NCBI RefSeq assembly: GCF_014654615.1 | Contig: NZ_BNBB01000025.1 | Span: 1-64,000 of the forward strand | From: Streptosporangium violaceochromogenes | GTDB taxonomy: Bacteria; Actinomycetota; Actinomycetes; Streptosporangiales; Streptosporangiaceae | DNA: 64,000 nt | Direction: 5' to 3' | In this document: in pieces, positions 25,107 through 34,316 of the stretch | Position numbering within the stretch: the stretch's first letter is position 1 | Layout: every line of letters starts with the position of its first letter | Notes under the pieces: model-generated | Told to the model about the DNA's origin: nothing | Database searches by the model: none | What the model saw: the letters and a program-made list of their open reading frames with translations, nothing else | Position numbers and translations under genes: made by a program

Positions 25107-27539
25107 TCAGACCGCCTCGTTTCGCGGGTGCGCGGGGCCGGAGGGGGCGGCCAGTGAGAAGTAGGCCTCCTCCTCCTGGTCGAAGTGGAGGGTCAGAACG
25201 GCGTACAGGCCGTAGAGGCAGGCGCGCAGGTCGTCGAGCCGCTCCGGCCTCACCCCCTCCGCCTCGGCGAGGGCGAGGTGGCCGCGCAGCCGGCGGACGA
25301 GCCGTTCGATCTCGGCGTGCGCCCTGCTCATGGTCATCGTGACCTCGGGGCCGCCCAGCGCCTGCCCCATCGCCGGGTACAGCCGCCGCTCCTCGGCGCG
25401 CTCGTGGGGGAGCAGCCGCTCGGTGAGGAAGGCGCAGACCCCGCGCAGCCGGTCCAGGACCGCCGGCGCGGGAATCCGGCCCATTTCGTCGGCGCTCGCG
25501 CGGATCTCCTCCAGGGCCGGCCGCAGCGAGGAGTGCTCCATCTCGAAACGGCGCAGGAGGGAGCGGGTGGCCGGATCGACCGCCGTCCGGGTCCCCCCGG
25601 CCGGGCGCAGCGCCCGGAGCGCGTTGAGGATCACCGCGACGTCGACGGCCTCCTGCAGGAGGGCTCCGGCCGCCGGCGGCAGCGCCCCGGCCGCGGCCAC
25701 CGCCATGGCCAGCAGCGACATCCCCATCCCGGCGGCGGCGCTCTGCACGGCGATGCGGCGGGAGCGGCGGGCGACGTCCATGGCGTCGGCGAGCCGGTCC
25801 AGGCGGTCGGTGGTGAGCACCACGTCGGCGGCCCTGGCCGAGGCGGCCGACCCCCGGGCGCCCATGGCCACCCCGACGTCGGCCGCCGCCAGGGCCGGGG
25901 CGTCGTTGACGCCGTCGCCGACCATCACGGTCACCGCCCGCTCCACCTCCCGCCGTACCGCGCGCACCTTGGCCTCGGGGGTCTGCCCGGCCAGCACCCG
26001 GTCGACGCCGAGCACCGTGCCCACGCTCTCGGCGACCTCGGCCCGGTCCCCGGTGAGCATGATCATCCGCTCGATCCCGGCGGCGCGCAGCCGTCTCAGG
26101 GTCCGCGCCGCGTCGGCCCGCACCGCGTCGCGGAGCAGGATCACCCCGGCCGTCTCGCCGTCCAGCGTGACCCAGACGGTCATCGCCCCGTCGAGGGCGG
26201 CCCGGGCCCGCTGGGCCCGCTCCCACTCCCGCGGCGGGGGGCCGGCCCTCGCCTTGCCGACCTCCACCCGGTGTCCCTCGACCGTCCCCGAGGTGCCGAC
26301 GCCCGGCCGTTCCTCCACCTCGGACGGCTCCGGCGGAGCGATCCGGCGCGCGCGGGCGGCGCCGACGATCGCGGCGGCCAGCACGTGGGACGACACCCTG
26401 TCCAGCGCCGCCGCCAGGCGGAGCACGTCGTCGGCGCGGACCTCGGGCGCGGCCACGACGTCGATCACCTCGGGGCGCCCGGCGGTCAGCGTTCCCGTCT
26501 TGTCCAGGACGAGCGTGCGGGCCCGCCCCAACCGCTCCAGCGCTCCCCCGCCCTTGACCACCACGCCGCACCGCGCCGCGCGGGAGAGCCCGGAGGCGAT
26601 GGCCGCGGGCGCGGCGAGCAGCAACGGGCAGGGGGTGGCGACGACCAGAACCGCGACCGCCCTGACCGGGTCGCCCGACAACGCCCAGGAGGCGCCCGCC
26701 GCCAGCAGCGTGACCGGCAGGAACCAGGCGGCGAACCGGTCGGCGAGCCGTACGACGGGGGCGCTCTCGGCCTCGGCCTGGCGTGCCAGCCGCACCACCC
26801 CCGCGTAGGCGCTCTCGGCCTCGGTCCGGGTGGCCCGAAGGTCGAAGGCGGAACCGGCGTTCACCACGCCGCTGCGCACCCCCTCCCCCTCGGCGTGTTC
26901 CACCGGCAGCGGCTCCCCGGTCAGCGCCGACTCGTCCAGCAGGGCGAGGCCCCGGGCCACCACGCCGTCGACCGGGACCGTCTCCCCTCCGGGGACCAGC
27001 AGCAGGTCGCCGGGGCGGACCAGCGCGACCGGCACCGGGCCCGGAACGGCGCCCTCGTAACGCCTGGCCGTACGGGGGGCACGTTCGTACAGGGCGGTCA
27101 GGTCGCGGCGGGCCCGGCGCAGGGAGGAGTCCTCAAGCGCCCTCCCGGTCGCGAGCATCACGCCGATCAACGCGCCCGCCAGGTACTCCCGCACGGCCAG
27201 AGCCCCGCCCAGGGCGAGCACGGCGATGGCGTCCACGCCCAGCCGTCCGCCCCGCAGCGCCGACAGCACCCAGACGAGCGCGGGCACCAGGGCCACGACG
27301 GTGACGGCCGCCCACACGGCGTCCCCCGCCGCGGCCACCCCGGCCAGGTGGAGCACGGCTCCGGCCGACAGCCCGGCCGCGGTGACCGCGAGGAGCACGG
27401 CGGCGCCCGCCCACCGCCCACCACCGGCCTCGTGCCCGCTTTCGACCTCGCGCGGCCGGTCGCCTCGGGGCTCGAACCCGCTCCCGGACCGGAGTCCTTC
27501 CCCGGACGGCCCGGACGCCCCGGACGGCCCGGCGTTCAC
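25107..27539 (-). CDS. P1B-5-type metal (Ni2+/Fe2+) P-type ATPase with C-terminal hemerythrin domain
   Basis: 810 aa from GTG 27539, which overlaps the upstream Usp stop codon (GTGA). In order: membrane helices about 45-135; actuator domain with LTGEPLPV; membrane metal site ATPCPLLLAAP; phosphorylation motif DKTGTLT; nucleotide and hinge motifs MLTGDRAEVA and VGDGVNDAPAL; last membrane pair; then from about residue 660 a hemerythrin/HHE domain (FEMEHSSLR, LLPHERAEERRLYP, RAHAEIERL, LTLHFDQEEEAYF) with the His and Glu of a di-iron site. TPC plus a hemerythrin tail are the marks of the P1B-5 subgroup, linked to Ni/Fe export. The tail may sense iron or oxygen. No N-terminal metal-binding CxxC domain. 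Confidence 0.88.
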   Translation of the reverse strand: MNAGPSGASGPSGEGLRSGSGFEPRGDRPREVESGHEAGGGRWAGAAVLLAVTAAGLSAGAVLHLAGVAAAGDAVWAAVTVVALVPALVWVLSALRGGRLGVDAIAVLALGGALAVREYLAGALIGVMLATGRALEDSSLRRARRDLTALYERAPRTARRYEGAVPGPVPVALVRPGDLLLVPGGETVPVDGVVARGLALLDESALTGEPLPVEHAEGEGVRSGVVNAGSAFDLRATRTEAESAYAGVVRLARQAEAESAPVVRLADRFAAWFLPVTLLAAGASWALSGDPVRAVAVLVVATPCPLLLAAPAAIASGLSRAARCGVVVKGGGALERLGRARTLVLDKTGTLTAGRPEVIDVVAAPEVRADDVLRLAAALDRVSSHVLAAAIVGAARARRIAPPEPSEVEERPGVGTSGTVEGHRVEVGKARAGPPPREWERAQRARAALDGAMTVWVTLDGETAGVILLRDAVRADAARTLRRLRAAGIERMIMLTGDRAEVAESVGTVLGVDRVLAGQTPEAKVRAVRREVERAVTVMVGDGVNDAPALAAADVGVAMGARGSAASARAADVVLTTDRLDRLADAMDVARRSRRIAVQSAAAGMGMSLLAMAVAAAGALPPAAGALLQEAVDVAVILNALRALRPAGGTRTAVDPATRSLLRRFEMEHSSLRPALEEIRASADEMGRIPAPAVLDRLRGVCAFLTERLLPHERAEERRLYPAMGQALGGPEVTMTMSRAHAEIERLVRRLRGHLALAEAEGVRPERLDDLRACLYGLYAVLTLHFDQEEEAYFSLAAPSGPAHPRNEAV

Positions 27540-28402
27540 GACCGGACGACCGCGATCGGGCAGTGGGCGTGGTGCAGCACCTCGCGGCTGACCGAGCCCA
27601 GGACGACCGACCCGACCGCGTCGAGACCGCGCGACCCCACGACCAGCAGACCGGCCCGCGCCGAGGCCGCCACGAGAGCCTGGACCGGGTGGGCGAACGT
27701 CACCTCCCGCACCGCCTCGACCAGGGGGAACCTCTTCCTCCAGGCGGCGAACTGCGCGGTGGCCGCCCGGCGGTGCCGCCGCCGTACCTCGTCCGTGTCG
27801 GGGCCCTCCTCCGGCACCAGCGCGTAGGACGGCAGTCTCCAGGCGTACACGGCGCGCAGCGCGCACCCGCGCAGACCGGCCTGCGTGAAGGCGAACTCCA
27901 GGGCGGGCGCGCACTCGGCGGAGCCGTCGATGCCCACGACCACCTCCTCCTCCCCGTCGGGCGGCCCGGCGCCGCGGACGGGAGACCACCGGACGACCAC
28001 CACGGCGCCGCTCACGTGCCCCGCCACGTGGAGCGGGACGGAGCCGAGCGGCGAGCCGGCGCCGCCCGCCCCCCGGTCACCGACCACCAGCTCCGCGGCC
28101 GTCCGCGCCCACCCCAGCAGGACCTCCGGCGGCACCCCCTCGGCCAGTTCGGTGGACACACGCACCCCCGGGCCCCGCGCGGCGGCGATCTCGGCCGCCT
28201 CGGCCAGCACCCGCTCCCCCAGGAGCATCATCCGGTCCCCCCTGTCGGGGCCGGGGAACCCCGACACGCCGTACGGCCAGCGATCCACGACGTGGACGAT
28301 CCGCAGGGGCAGGCCCCGGCGGGCGGCGTCGTCGACCGCCCACCCCAGTGCCTCCGCCGCGGCGGCCGAGCCGTCCGTCCCGACCGCGATCAATTCGGTC
28401 AT
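27536..28402 (-). CDS. Tandem universal stress protein (UspA domains x2)
   Basis: 288 aa, ATG 28402 with GAGG immediately upstream. Two UspA domains: AVGTDGS... with VGDRGAGGAGSPLGS (one Gly-spacing change, so the first nucleotide site may be weak) and VVVGIDGS... with VGSRGLDAVGSVVLGS. The stop codon overlaps the start of the metal ATPase, so the two are translationally coupled and made together. A stress-regulated ATP sensor is therefore stoichiometrically linked to a metal exporter. Confidence 0.92.
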   Translation of the reverse strand: MTELIAVGTDGSAAAAEALGWAVDDAARRGLPLRIVHVVDRWPYGVSGFPGPDRGDRMMLLGERVLAEAAEIAAARGPGVRVSTELAEGVPPEVLLGWARTAAELVVGDRGAGGAGSPLGSVPLHVAGHVSGAVVVVRWSPVRGAGPPDGEEEVVVGIDGSAECAPALEFAFTQAGLRGCALRAVYAWRLPSYALVPEEGPDTDEVRRRHRRAATAQFAAWRKRFPLVEAVREVTFAHPVQALVAASARAGLLVVGSRGLDAVGSVVLGSVSREVLHHAHCPIAVVRS

Positions 28403-28479
28403 GACCTCCCCCCTCCCCCGTCGTCCATCGGACCTCGGCGCGAGGCGGCTCCCCCAGGGGCGATGGGCCCGAGGGCACC

Positions 28480-28493
28480 GGGACCTTGGCCCC
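28480..28493. promoter_or_regulatory. DosR/DevR-like box
   Basis: GGGACCTTGGCCCC, 80 nt upstream of the Usp start (minus); matches the GGGAC-N4-G-N-CC frame of the DosR core. Confidence 0.5.
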
Positions 28494-28616
28494 TATCGCG
28501 GGGTCGCCCCCCACCAGGAAGATCATGGGAACCTCAGGGACCTCAGGGACCACGGGAACCCCCTCGGGACCGATGACCGCTCACCTCCGGGGCCGTCTCG
28601 GGCGCGAGACGATCTC

Positions 28617-28630
28617 CCGACAAAGGTCCC
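28617..28630. promoter_or_regulatory. DosR/DevR-like box (partial)
   Basis: Reverse strand reads GGGACCTTTGTCGG; one half-site is perfect and the other has two changes. Confidence 0.35.
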
Positions 28631-28639
28631 TGGGGCATA

Positions 28640-28653
28640 GGGCCGATCAGCCC
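28640..28653. promoter_or_regulatory. DosR/DevR-like palindrome before HAD/GH65
   Basis: GGGCCGATCAGCCC, palindromic except one pair, centred about 33 bp before TAGCGT, the likely -10 of the HAD gene. Confidence 0.4.
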
Positions 28654-28705
28654 TGACGGCGCGGGCCGGGCCGCCGTAGCGTGCGGGAGGGAAGGGAGGC
28701 TCGCC

Positions 28706-29464
28706 ATGCCGCTCTCGGCAGCCGTGGACCTCAGGCGGATCGCCGCGGTGGTCTTCGACACCGACGGGGTCGTCACCGACACGGCCAGGGTGCATGCCGC
28801 CGCGTGGAAAGAGGTCTTCGACGCCTTCCTTCGCGAACGCGCCGGCCGCTCCGGCGAACGGTTCCGGCCCTTCGACACGGCCGGGGACTACCTGCGTCAC
28901 GTCGACGGCAAGTCCCGCACCGACGGGGTGAAGGACTTCCTGCGCTCGCGCGGGATCATGCCGGACCCGCGGACGGTGGCGGACCTCGCCGCGCGCAAGG
29001 ACGCCTCCTTCCTGGCCGAGATCGGCGGGCGCGGCGTGGCCTTCTTCCCCTCGACCGTCGACCTCGTCCGCGAGCTGCGCCACCGGGGGGTGCGCACGGC
29101 CGCCGTCTCGGCGAGCCGTAACTGCGCCCGGGTGCTCCACGCGGCGGCCGTCGACCACCTGTTCGACGTCCGGGTGGACGGCGTGGACGCCGCCCGGCTG
29201 GGATTGGCCGGAAAACCGGACCCCGCGCTGTTCCTGGAGGCGGCCAGGCGGCTCGGGACGACCCCCGCGGAGACGGCGGTGGTCGAGGACTCCCTGGCGG
29301 GCGTCCGGGCGGGAGAACGGGGCCGGTTCGGCCTGGTCGTCGGCGTCGACCGGCACGGCCGGGCGGAGGAACTGCGGGAGGCCGGCGCCGACCTGGTCGT
29401 GGGCGACCTGGCGGAACTACGACTGGACGGGAGAAGACGTGGACCCCTGGCTCCTCACCTATGA
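28706..29464 (+). CDS. HAD-superfamily hydrolase, beta-phosphoglucomutase-like
   Basis: 252 aa, ATG 28706 with GGGAGG upstream. The HAD core shows FDTDGVVTDT (nucleophile Asp and acid/base Asp two residues on), a helical cap (about 20-95), motif II SAS, Lys in LAGKPDP, and motif III VVEDSLAGVRAG, the pattern of beta-phosphoglucomutase/PgmB. It overlaps the following GH65 gene by 26 nt. In trehalose/maltose phosphorolysis GH65 releases beta-glucose-1-phosphate and the mutase converts it to glucose-6-phosphate. Mycobacteria have the same two activities fused in a DosR-regulon protein (Rv2006/OtsB1). Confidence 0.88.
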   Translation: MPLSAAVDLRRIAAVVFDTDGVVTDTARVHAAAWKEVFDAFLRERAGRSGERFRPFDTAGDYLRHVDGKSRTDGVKDFLRSRGIMPDPRTVADLAARKDASFLAEIGGRGVAFFPSTVDLVRELRHRGVRTAAVSASRNCARVLHAAAVDHLFDVRVDGVDAARLGLAGKPDPALFLEAARRLGTTPAETAVVEDSLAGVRAGERGRFGLVVGVDRHGRAEELREAGADLVVGDLAELRLDGRRRGPLAPHL

Positions 29465-31562
29465 CGGTTTCGACCCCGCCCGTGAGGGGCTGAGGGAGGC
29501 GCTGACGACCCTCGGCAACGGTTACTTCGCCACCCGGGGCACCGTCCCCGAGGCACGGGCCGACGGCACGCACTACCCCGGCACCTACGTCGCCGGCTGC
29601 TACGACCGGCTCTTCTCCCAGGTCGCCGGCCGTTCGGTGGACAACGAGGACCTGGTCAACGCGCCGAACTGGCTGCCGCTGACCTTCCGCGCCGACGGCG
29701 GCGACTGGTTCGCCCCCGGGCACGCCGAGATCCTCACCTGCCGGCACGTCCTGGACATGCGCCAGGGGACGCTCAGCCGCCTGCTGCGGATCCGCGACCG
29801 CCGGGGCCGGGTCGTATGGCTGGAGCAGCGGCGGCTGGTCTCGATGGACGACCCGCACCTGGCCGCCCTGAGCACGACGATCGTCGCGGAGAACTGGAGC
29901 GGCACACTGGAGATCCGCTCGGCACTGGACGGGCGCGTCGTCAACGACGGGGTCGCCCGCTATCGGGGGCTGAACGGGCGGCATCTGGTACCGATCTGCG
30001 CGCACGCCTCCCACGGCGTGATCGAACTGCTGACGCGCACCGCCACCTCCCGGGTGGAGATCGCGCTGGCGGCCCGCACCACGCTGGCCGGCGGGCGGTG
30101 CCCCACCGGCACGCGCGGGGGCGGCGGGGAGCGCGTCGAGGAGGGGTGGGTCGGCGACGACCGGGCCGTCGAGGTGACCGCCGGCGAGGAGGTCGTCGTG
30201 GAGAAGGTCGTGGCCCTCTACACCTCCCGGGACCGGGCCATCGCCGAAAGCGAGGCCGCGGCCAGGAGCGCGGTGGTGCGGGCGGGCTCCTTCGAGGCGC
30301 TGCTGAAGCGGCACCGGCGCGCCTGGGAGCGGCTCTGGCGGCGGGCGCACGTCGCCGCCGAGGACACGGGTGTCCAGCGGATCCTCAACCTGTACGTGTT
30401 CCACCTGCTGCAGACGGCCTCCCCGCACATCGCCGAACTCGACGCCGGGCTGCCCGCCAGGGGCCTGCACGGCGAGGCCTACCGGGGGCACGTGTTCTGG
30501 GACGAGCTGTTCGTCTTCCCCTTCCTGGCCCCCCGCTTTCCGGAGATCACCAGGGCGCTGCTGCGCTACCGGTGGCGGCGCCTGCCCGAGGCGCGCTGGG
30601 CGGCCCGCGCCGCCGGCCACAGCGGCGCGATGTTCCCCTGGCAGAGCGGAAGCGACGGCCGGGAGGAGACCCCCGAGCTACACCTCAACCCCCGCTCCGG
30701 GCGCTGGCTGCCCGACCGCTCGCATCTGCAACGCCACATCGGGCTGGCCGTCGCCTTCAACGTCTGGCAGCACTACCTGGCCACCAAGGACACCGGTTTT
30801 CTGGCCGGGTTCGGCGGGGAGCTGCTGCTGGAGGTCGCCCGGTTCTTCGCCTCCCTGGCCACCTGGGAGAACGGTCGTTACGTGATCCGCGGCGTCATGG
30901 GCCCCGACGAGTATCACGACGGCTATCCCGGCCGCGCCGAACCCGGCCTGGACAACAACGCCTACACCAACGTGATGACCGCCTGGCTGATGCGGCGGGT
31001 CCTGGACATGATCGCCCTGGTCGGCTCCGAGGGGGTGAGCCGGGAGGAGATCGACCGTTTCACCGGGATGACACGGCGGATGCGGGTGGACTTCCACGAC
31101 GGGGTGATCAGCCAGTTCGAGGGGTACGCGGCCCTGGAGGAGCTGGACTGGGCCGCCTACCGCGAGAAGTACGGCGACATCCGGCGCCTCGACCGCATCC
31201 TGGAGGCCGAGGACGACACTCCCAACCGCTACAAGGTCTCCAAACAGGCCGACGTGCTCATGCTGTTCCACCTGCTGGGGGCGCGGGGGCTGGGCGAGAT
31301 CCTGACCGGCCTGGGCTACGAGTGGGACGCCGCGGCGGCCGAGCGCACCGTGGACTACTACCTGGCGCGCACCTGTCACGGATCCACGTTGAGCGCGGTC
31401 GTCCACGCCGGGGTACTGGCCCGCATGCGTCCCGGGGCCTCCGAGCCCTTCCTGGTCGAGGCGCTGAACGGCGATGTGGGGGACCTTCAGGGCGGCACCA
31501 CCGCCGAGGGGATCCACCTCGGCGCGATGGCCGGGGTCGCCGTGCTGTTCGAGACCCCCTGA
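29439..31562 (+). CDS. Glycoside hydrolase family 65 (trehalose/kojibiose phosphorylase- or hydrolase-like)
   Basis: 707 aa, GTG 29439 with GGGAGAAGAC upstream and 26-nt overlap with the HAD gene. N-terminal beta-sandwich (1-250), linker helices, then the (alpha/alpha)6 barrel: HGEAYRGHVFWDELFVFPF (substrate His/Trp/Asp region), the general-acid Glu in GVMGPDEYHDGY, KQADVLMLFHLLG and the phosphate/anion loop HGSTLSAVVHA, closing with DVGDLQGGTTAEGIHLGAM. Phosphorolysis versus hydrolysis cannot be decided by eye; the KQADV and HGSTLS blocks together with the coupled beta-phosphoglucomutase-like gene favour a phosphorylase working on a stress disaccharide such as trehalose. Confidence 0.9.
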   Translation: MDPWLLTYDGFDPAREGLREALTTLGNGYFATRGTVPEARADGTHYPGTYVAGCYDRLFSQVAGRSVDNEDLVNAPNWLPLTFRADGGDWFAPGHAEILTCRHVLDMRQGTLSRLLRIRDRRGRVVWLEQRRLVSMDDPHLAALSTTIVAENWSGTLEIRSALDGRVVNDGVARYRGLNGRHLVPICAHASHGVIELLTRTATSRVEIALAARTTLAGGRCPTGTRGGGGERVEEGWVGDDRAVEVTAGEEVVVEKVVALYTSRDRAIAESEAAARSAVVRAGSFEALLKRHRRAWERLWRRAHVAAEDTGVQRILNLYVFHLLQTASPHIAELDAGLPARGLHGEAYRGHVFWDELFVFPFLAPRFPEITRALLRYRWRRLPEARWAARAAGHSGAMFPWQSGSDGREETPELHLNPRSGRWLPDRSHLQRHIGLAVAFNVWQHYLATKDTGFLAGFGGELLLEVARFFASLATWENGRYVIRGVMGPDEYHDGYPGRAEPGLDNNAYTNVMTAWLMRRVLDMIALVGSEGVSREEIDRFTGMTRRMRVDFHDGVISQFEGYAALEELDWAAYREKYGDIRRLDRILEAEDDTPNRYKVSKQADVLMLFHLLGARGLGEILTGLGYEWDAAAAERTVDYYLARTCHGSTLSAVVHAGVLARMRPGASEPFLVEALNGDVGDLQGGTTAEGIHLGAMAGVAVLFETP

Positions 31563-31592
31563 GCGGGGGCCCCCGCGTTCGAGGGGCCCCTC

Positions 31593-34307
31593 TCACTTTC
31601 CGGCGCCCTTCGGCAGCGGGCCGGAGTGGCTGAACCGCGAGGCCCGGCGCTGCATGTGGTGGGCGTGCCCGCGGCGCCGCGCGGCGGGCACCCCGCCGTC
31701 CGGGACCGCGAAGAACACCTTCTTGGCGAACTCGACGAGGACCAGGTAGGCGACGACCATGCCGGACAGGGCGAGGAAGAACCCGAACGGAAGCGCGACG
31801 AACCCCAGCCCGCCGGCGAACGGGGACAGCGGCAGCGCGACCCCGGCGGCGACCACGCCGAGGGCCGCGGCCAGCAGCGGCAGGCTGGGACGGCTGCGCA
31901 GGAACGGGACCCGGCGCGTGCGGATCACAAAGATGATCAAGGTCTGGGTGGCCAGGGACTCCACGAACCACCCGGAGCGGAACAGCTCGGGCCCGGCGTG
32001 GAAGACGCCGAGCATGACCGCGAAGGTGAGGAAGTCGAACAGGGAGCTGATCGGGCCGAAGAAGAGCATGAACCGGCGGATGAGACCGATGTCCCAGTGT
32101 GAGGGGGCGTGCAGCTGCTCCGGGTCGACCCGGTCGGTGGGAATGCTGAGCTGGCCGGTGTCGTAGAGCAGGTTGTTCAGCAGGATCTGCCCGGGAAGCA
32201 TCGGCAGGAAGCCCAGCACCGCCGAGGCGGCGGCGGCGCTGAACATGTTGCCGAAGTTGCTTGAGGTTCCCATCAGCACGTATTTGATGGTGTTGGCGAA
32301 GGTGCGGCGGCCCTCGGCGACCCCGTCGGCCAGGACCCCGAGGTCCTTCTCCAGCAGCACGACGTCGGCGGCGTCCTTGGCCACGTCGGTCGCGGTGTCC
32401 ACCGAGATCCCCACGTCGGCCGCGTGCAGCGCGAGCGCGTCGTTGACCCCGTCGCCGAGGAATCCCACCGCCCGGCCCCGGAGGCGCAGCAGCCGGATCA
32501 GCCGGGCCTTCTGCTCGGGCGAGACCCGGGCGAAGATCGTGGCGTTCCGCGCCGCGGCGGCGAGCGCGTCGTCGTCCAGCGCGGCGATGTCGGCGCCGGT
32601 GAGTGTCCCGCCCATCGGCAGACCGAGATCGGCGCAGACCTTCTCGGCGACCAGCGGGTTGTCGCCGGTGGCGACCTTCACGGCCACGCCGAGCCCGGCC
32701 AGCCGTCGCAGGGAGCCGGCCGCGACCTCCTTGGGCCGGTCCAGGAACACCAGGAACCCGGCCAGCGTCAGGCCGCGCTCGTCGGCGGGCCCGATCCCGG
32801 TCCGCCCGGGGTCGGGCCCGGTGGCGACGGCGATGACCCTGCCCCCCTCGGCGAACCGGGCCCGCAGGGTCTCGGCGGCCCGCGCCGGCACCCGTCGGCA
32901 GCGCTCCAGCACGGCCTCGGGGGCGCCCTTGGTGACCAGCAGGCGGGTGCCGTCCGGTGCCGAGAGCAGGGCGGTGGTCATCCTGCGCTCGTGGTCGAAC
33001 GGCAGCAGCCCGAGCCGCGTGTAGCCGCGGACCAGGTGATCCGGGTCCCCCGGGGCCCGCCACAGGGCGGCGTCCAGCGGGTTGCCCCCGGTTTCGGCCC
33101 GGCCCTCGGTGGCCAGGTCGCCCTCGGTGGCCAGCAGCCCGAGCAGCAGCACCCGGTCGCTGTGGGCCCCCTCGGGGTCCAGGGCGGCCAGGAAGCCGAT
33201 CCTGCCCTCGGTGAGGGTGCCGGTCTTGTCGGTGACCAGGATGTCCATGTCACCGAGGTCCTCGATGCACACCAGCCGTTTGACCAGCACCTTGCGGCGG
33301 GCGAGCTTGCGGGAACCCGCCGCGAGGCCGGTGCTGACCACGGCGGGCAGCAGCTGCGGGGTGATGCCGACGGCGATCGCCAGGGAGAACAGCAGCGACT
33401 CGATCGGCGGCCGGCGCAGCAGAAGGTTGGTCACCAGGATCAGGGAGGTCAGTGCGGCGGCCACCTGGAGCAGCAGCACCGAGAACCGGCGCAGCCCCGC
33501 CTGGAAGTCGGTCTCCGGCTGCCGCCGCCCCAGCCCCAGAGCGATGCGGCCGAACTCCGCCCGCCCGCCGGTGGCGACCACCACACCGGTCCCGGCGCCG
33601 GCCCGCACGACCGTGCCCATCAGCGCGCAGCAGCTCAGTTCGGCCGGGGCGGTCCCCGGCGGGACGGGGGCGACGGACTTCCCCACGGGCAGCGACTCGC
33701 CGGTCAGCACACTCTCGTCGCACTCCATGCCGGTCACGGCCAGCAGCCGCAGGTCCGCCGGGACGATCGTGCCCAGGGCCAGCCGTACCACGTCGCCGGG
33801 GACCAGCGCGGTGACGTCGACCTCCACGGGACGGCCGTCGCGCAGCGCGACGGCGGTGTGCCTGACCCGGGAGTGCAGCGCCTGGGCGGCGCGTTCGGCC
33901 CGGTACTCGTTGGCGAAGCCCAGCCCCACCCCGGCCACCAGGATCACCCCGATGACGACGGCGTCGGTGCGCTCGCCCAGGAAGAACGAGACGGCCGCGG
34001 TCGCCGCCAGCAGGATCAGCACCGCGTTGCGCAGCTGCCTGCCCAGGACCCGCAGCGCCTGGGCGTGGTGGGCGCGGACCGCGTTCGGGCCGACGACGGC
34101 CCGGCGCCGCGCGGCCTCCGTGCCGGACAGCCCCGTCGCGGCGGCCCCCAGCCGGTCGAGCACCTGTACGGCCGGCAGCGAGGCCGCCTCGGCGGCGGTC
34201 ATCGCCTCCATCACCGCCCCCGCCTCAGCCGCCGTCACCGCCCCTTCCACCGTCCCCTTCGCCATTCCCGCCGCCGTCCCCGTCGTCGCCGTCGCCTTCC
34301 CCGTCAC
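31593..34307 (-). CDS. mgtA: Mg2+-transporting P-type ATPase (MgtA/MgtB type)
   Basis: Up to 904 aa, P3B-type ATPase importing Mg2+. Domain order: N-terminal cytosolic part, membrane pair, actuator with LTGESLPVGKS, membrane helices with AVGITPQLLPAVVS (ion path), DKTGTLTEGRIG phosphorylation site, ATP domain, MSSN-like TSSNFGNMFSAAAASAVLGFLPM and the PGQILLNNLLYD loop specific to MgtA proteins, six C-terminal helices and a basic tail. GTG 34307 is 10 nt after the formate dehydrogenase stop; the first 32 residues are Ala/Gly/Thr low complexity, so ATG 34211 (MEAMTAAE) is an alternative start. Probably the third gene of the formate dehydrogenase operon. Confidence 0.9.
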   Translation of the reverse strand: MTGKATATTGTAAGMAKGTVEGAVTAAEAGAVMEAMTAAEAASLPAVQVLDRLGAAATGLSGTEAARRRAVVGPNAVRAHHAQALRVLGRQLRNAVLILLAATAAVSFFLGERTDAVVIGVILVAGVGLGFANEYRAERAAQALHSRVRHTAVALRDGRPVEVDVTALVPGDVVRLALGTIVPADLRLLAVTGMECDESVLTGESLPVGKSVAPVPPGTAPAELSCCALMGTVVRAGAGTGVVVATGGRAEFGRIALGLGRRQPETDFQAGLRRFSVLLLQVAAALTSLILVTNLLLRRPPIESLLFSLAIAVGITPQLLPAVVSTGLAAGSRKLARRKVLVKRLVCIEDLGDMDILVTDKTGTLTEGRIGFLAALDPEGAHSDRVLLLGLLATEGDLATEGRAETGGNPLDAALWRAPGDPDHLVRGYTRLGLLPFDHERRMTTALLSAPDGTRLLVTKGAPEAVLERCRRVPARAAETLRARFAEGGRVIAVATGPDPGRTGIGPADERGLTLAGFLVFLDRPKEVAAGSLRRLAGLGVAVKVATGDNPLVAEKVCADLGLPMGGTLTGADIAALDDDALAAAARNATIFARVSPEQKARLIRLLRLRGRAVGFLGDGVNDALALHAADVGISVDTATDVAKDAADVVLLEKDLGVLADGVAEGRRTFANTIKYVLMGTSSNFGNMFSAAAASAVLGFLPMLPGQILLNNLLYDTGQLSIPTDRVDPEQLHAPSHWDIGLIRRFMLFFGPISSLFDFLTFAVMLGVFHAGPELFRSGWFVESLATQTLIIFVIRTRRVPFLRSRPSLPLLAAALGVVAAGVALPLSPFAGGLGFVALPFGFFLALSGMVVAYLVLVEFAKKVFFAVPDGGVPAARRRGHAHHMQRRASRFSHSGPLPKGAGK

Positions 34308-34316
34308 GGCCGGGCG

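Larger units (their letters stand above)
28403..28705. other. Divergent promoter region (Usp/metal ATPase versus HAD/GH65) rich in DosR-like boxes
   Basis: 303 bases, no gene. Holds three 14-bp box-like palindromes (28480, 28617, 28640), a two-copy 9-bp direct repeat ACCTCAGGG (28531-28548) and, for the plus strand, a -10-like TAGCGT at 28677-28682 about 33 bp after the last box. Confidence 0.55.

Noticed and set aside
24121..26571. 816-codon minus-strand frame extending the first Usp upstream
   Set aside because: Everything before ATG 24987 is the P-type ATPase gene read in the wrong frame; the ATG has an ideal ribosome site.
25107..27989. Longer start for the metal ATPase that would fuse part of the upstream Usp in another frame
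   Set aside because: The upstream 150 codons are out-of-frame Usp sequence; GTG 27539 overlapping the Usp stop is the natural start.
28531..28548. Direct repeat ACCTCAGGG x2 as a possible CRISPR-like or operator array
   Set aside because: Only two 9-bp units without spacers; no cas genes anywhere in the window.
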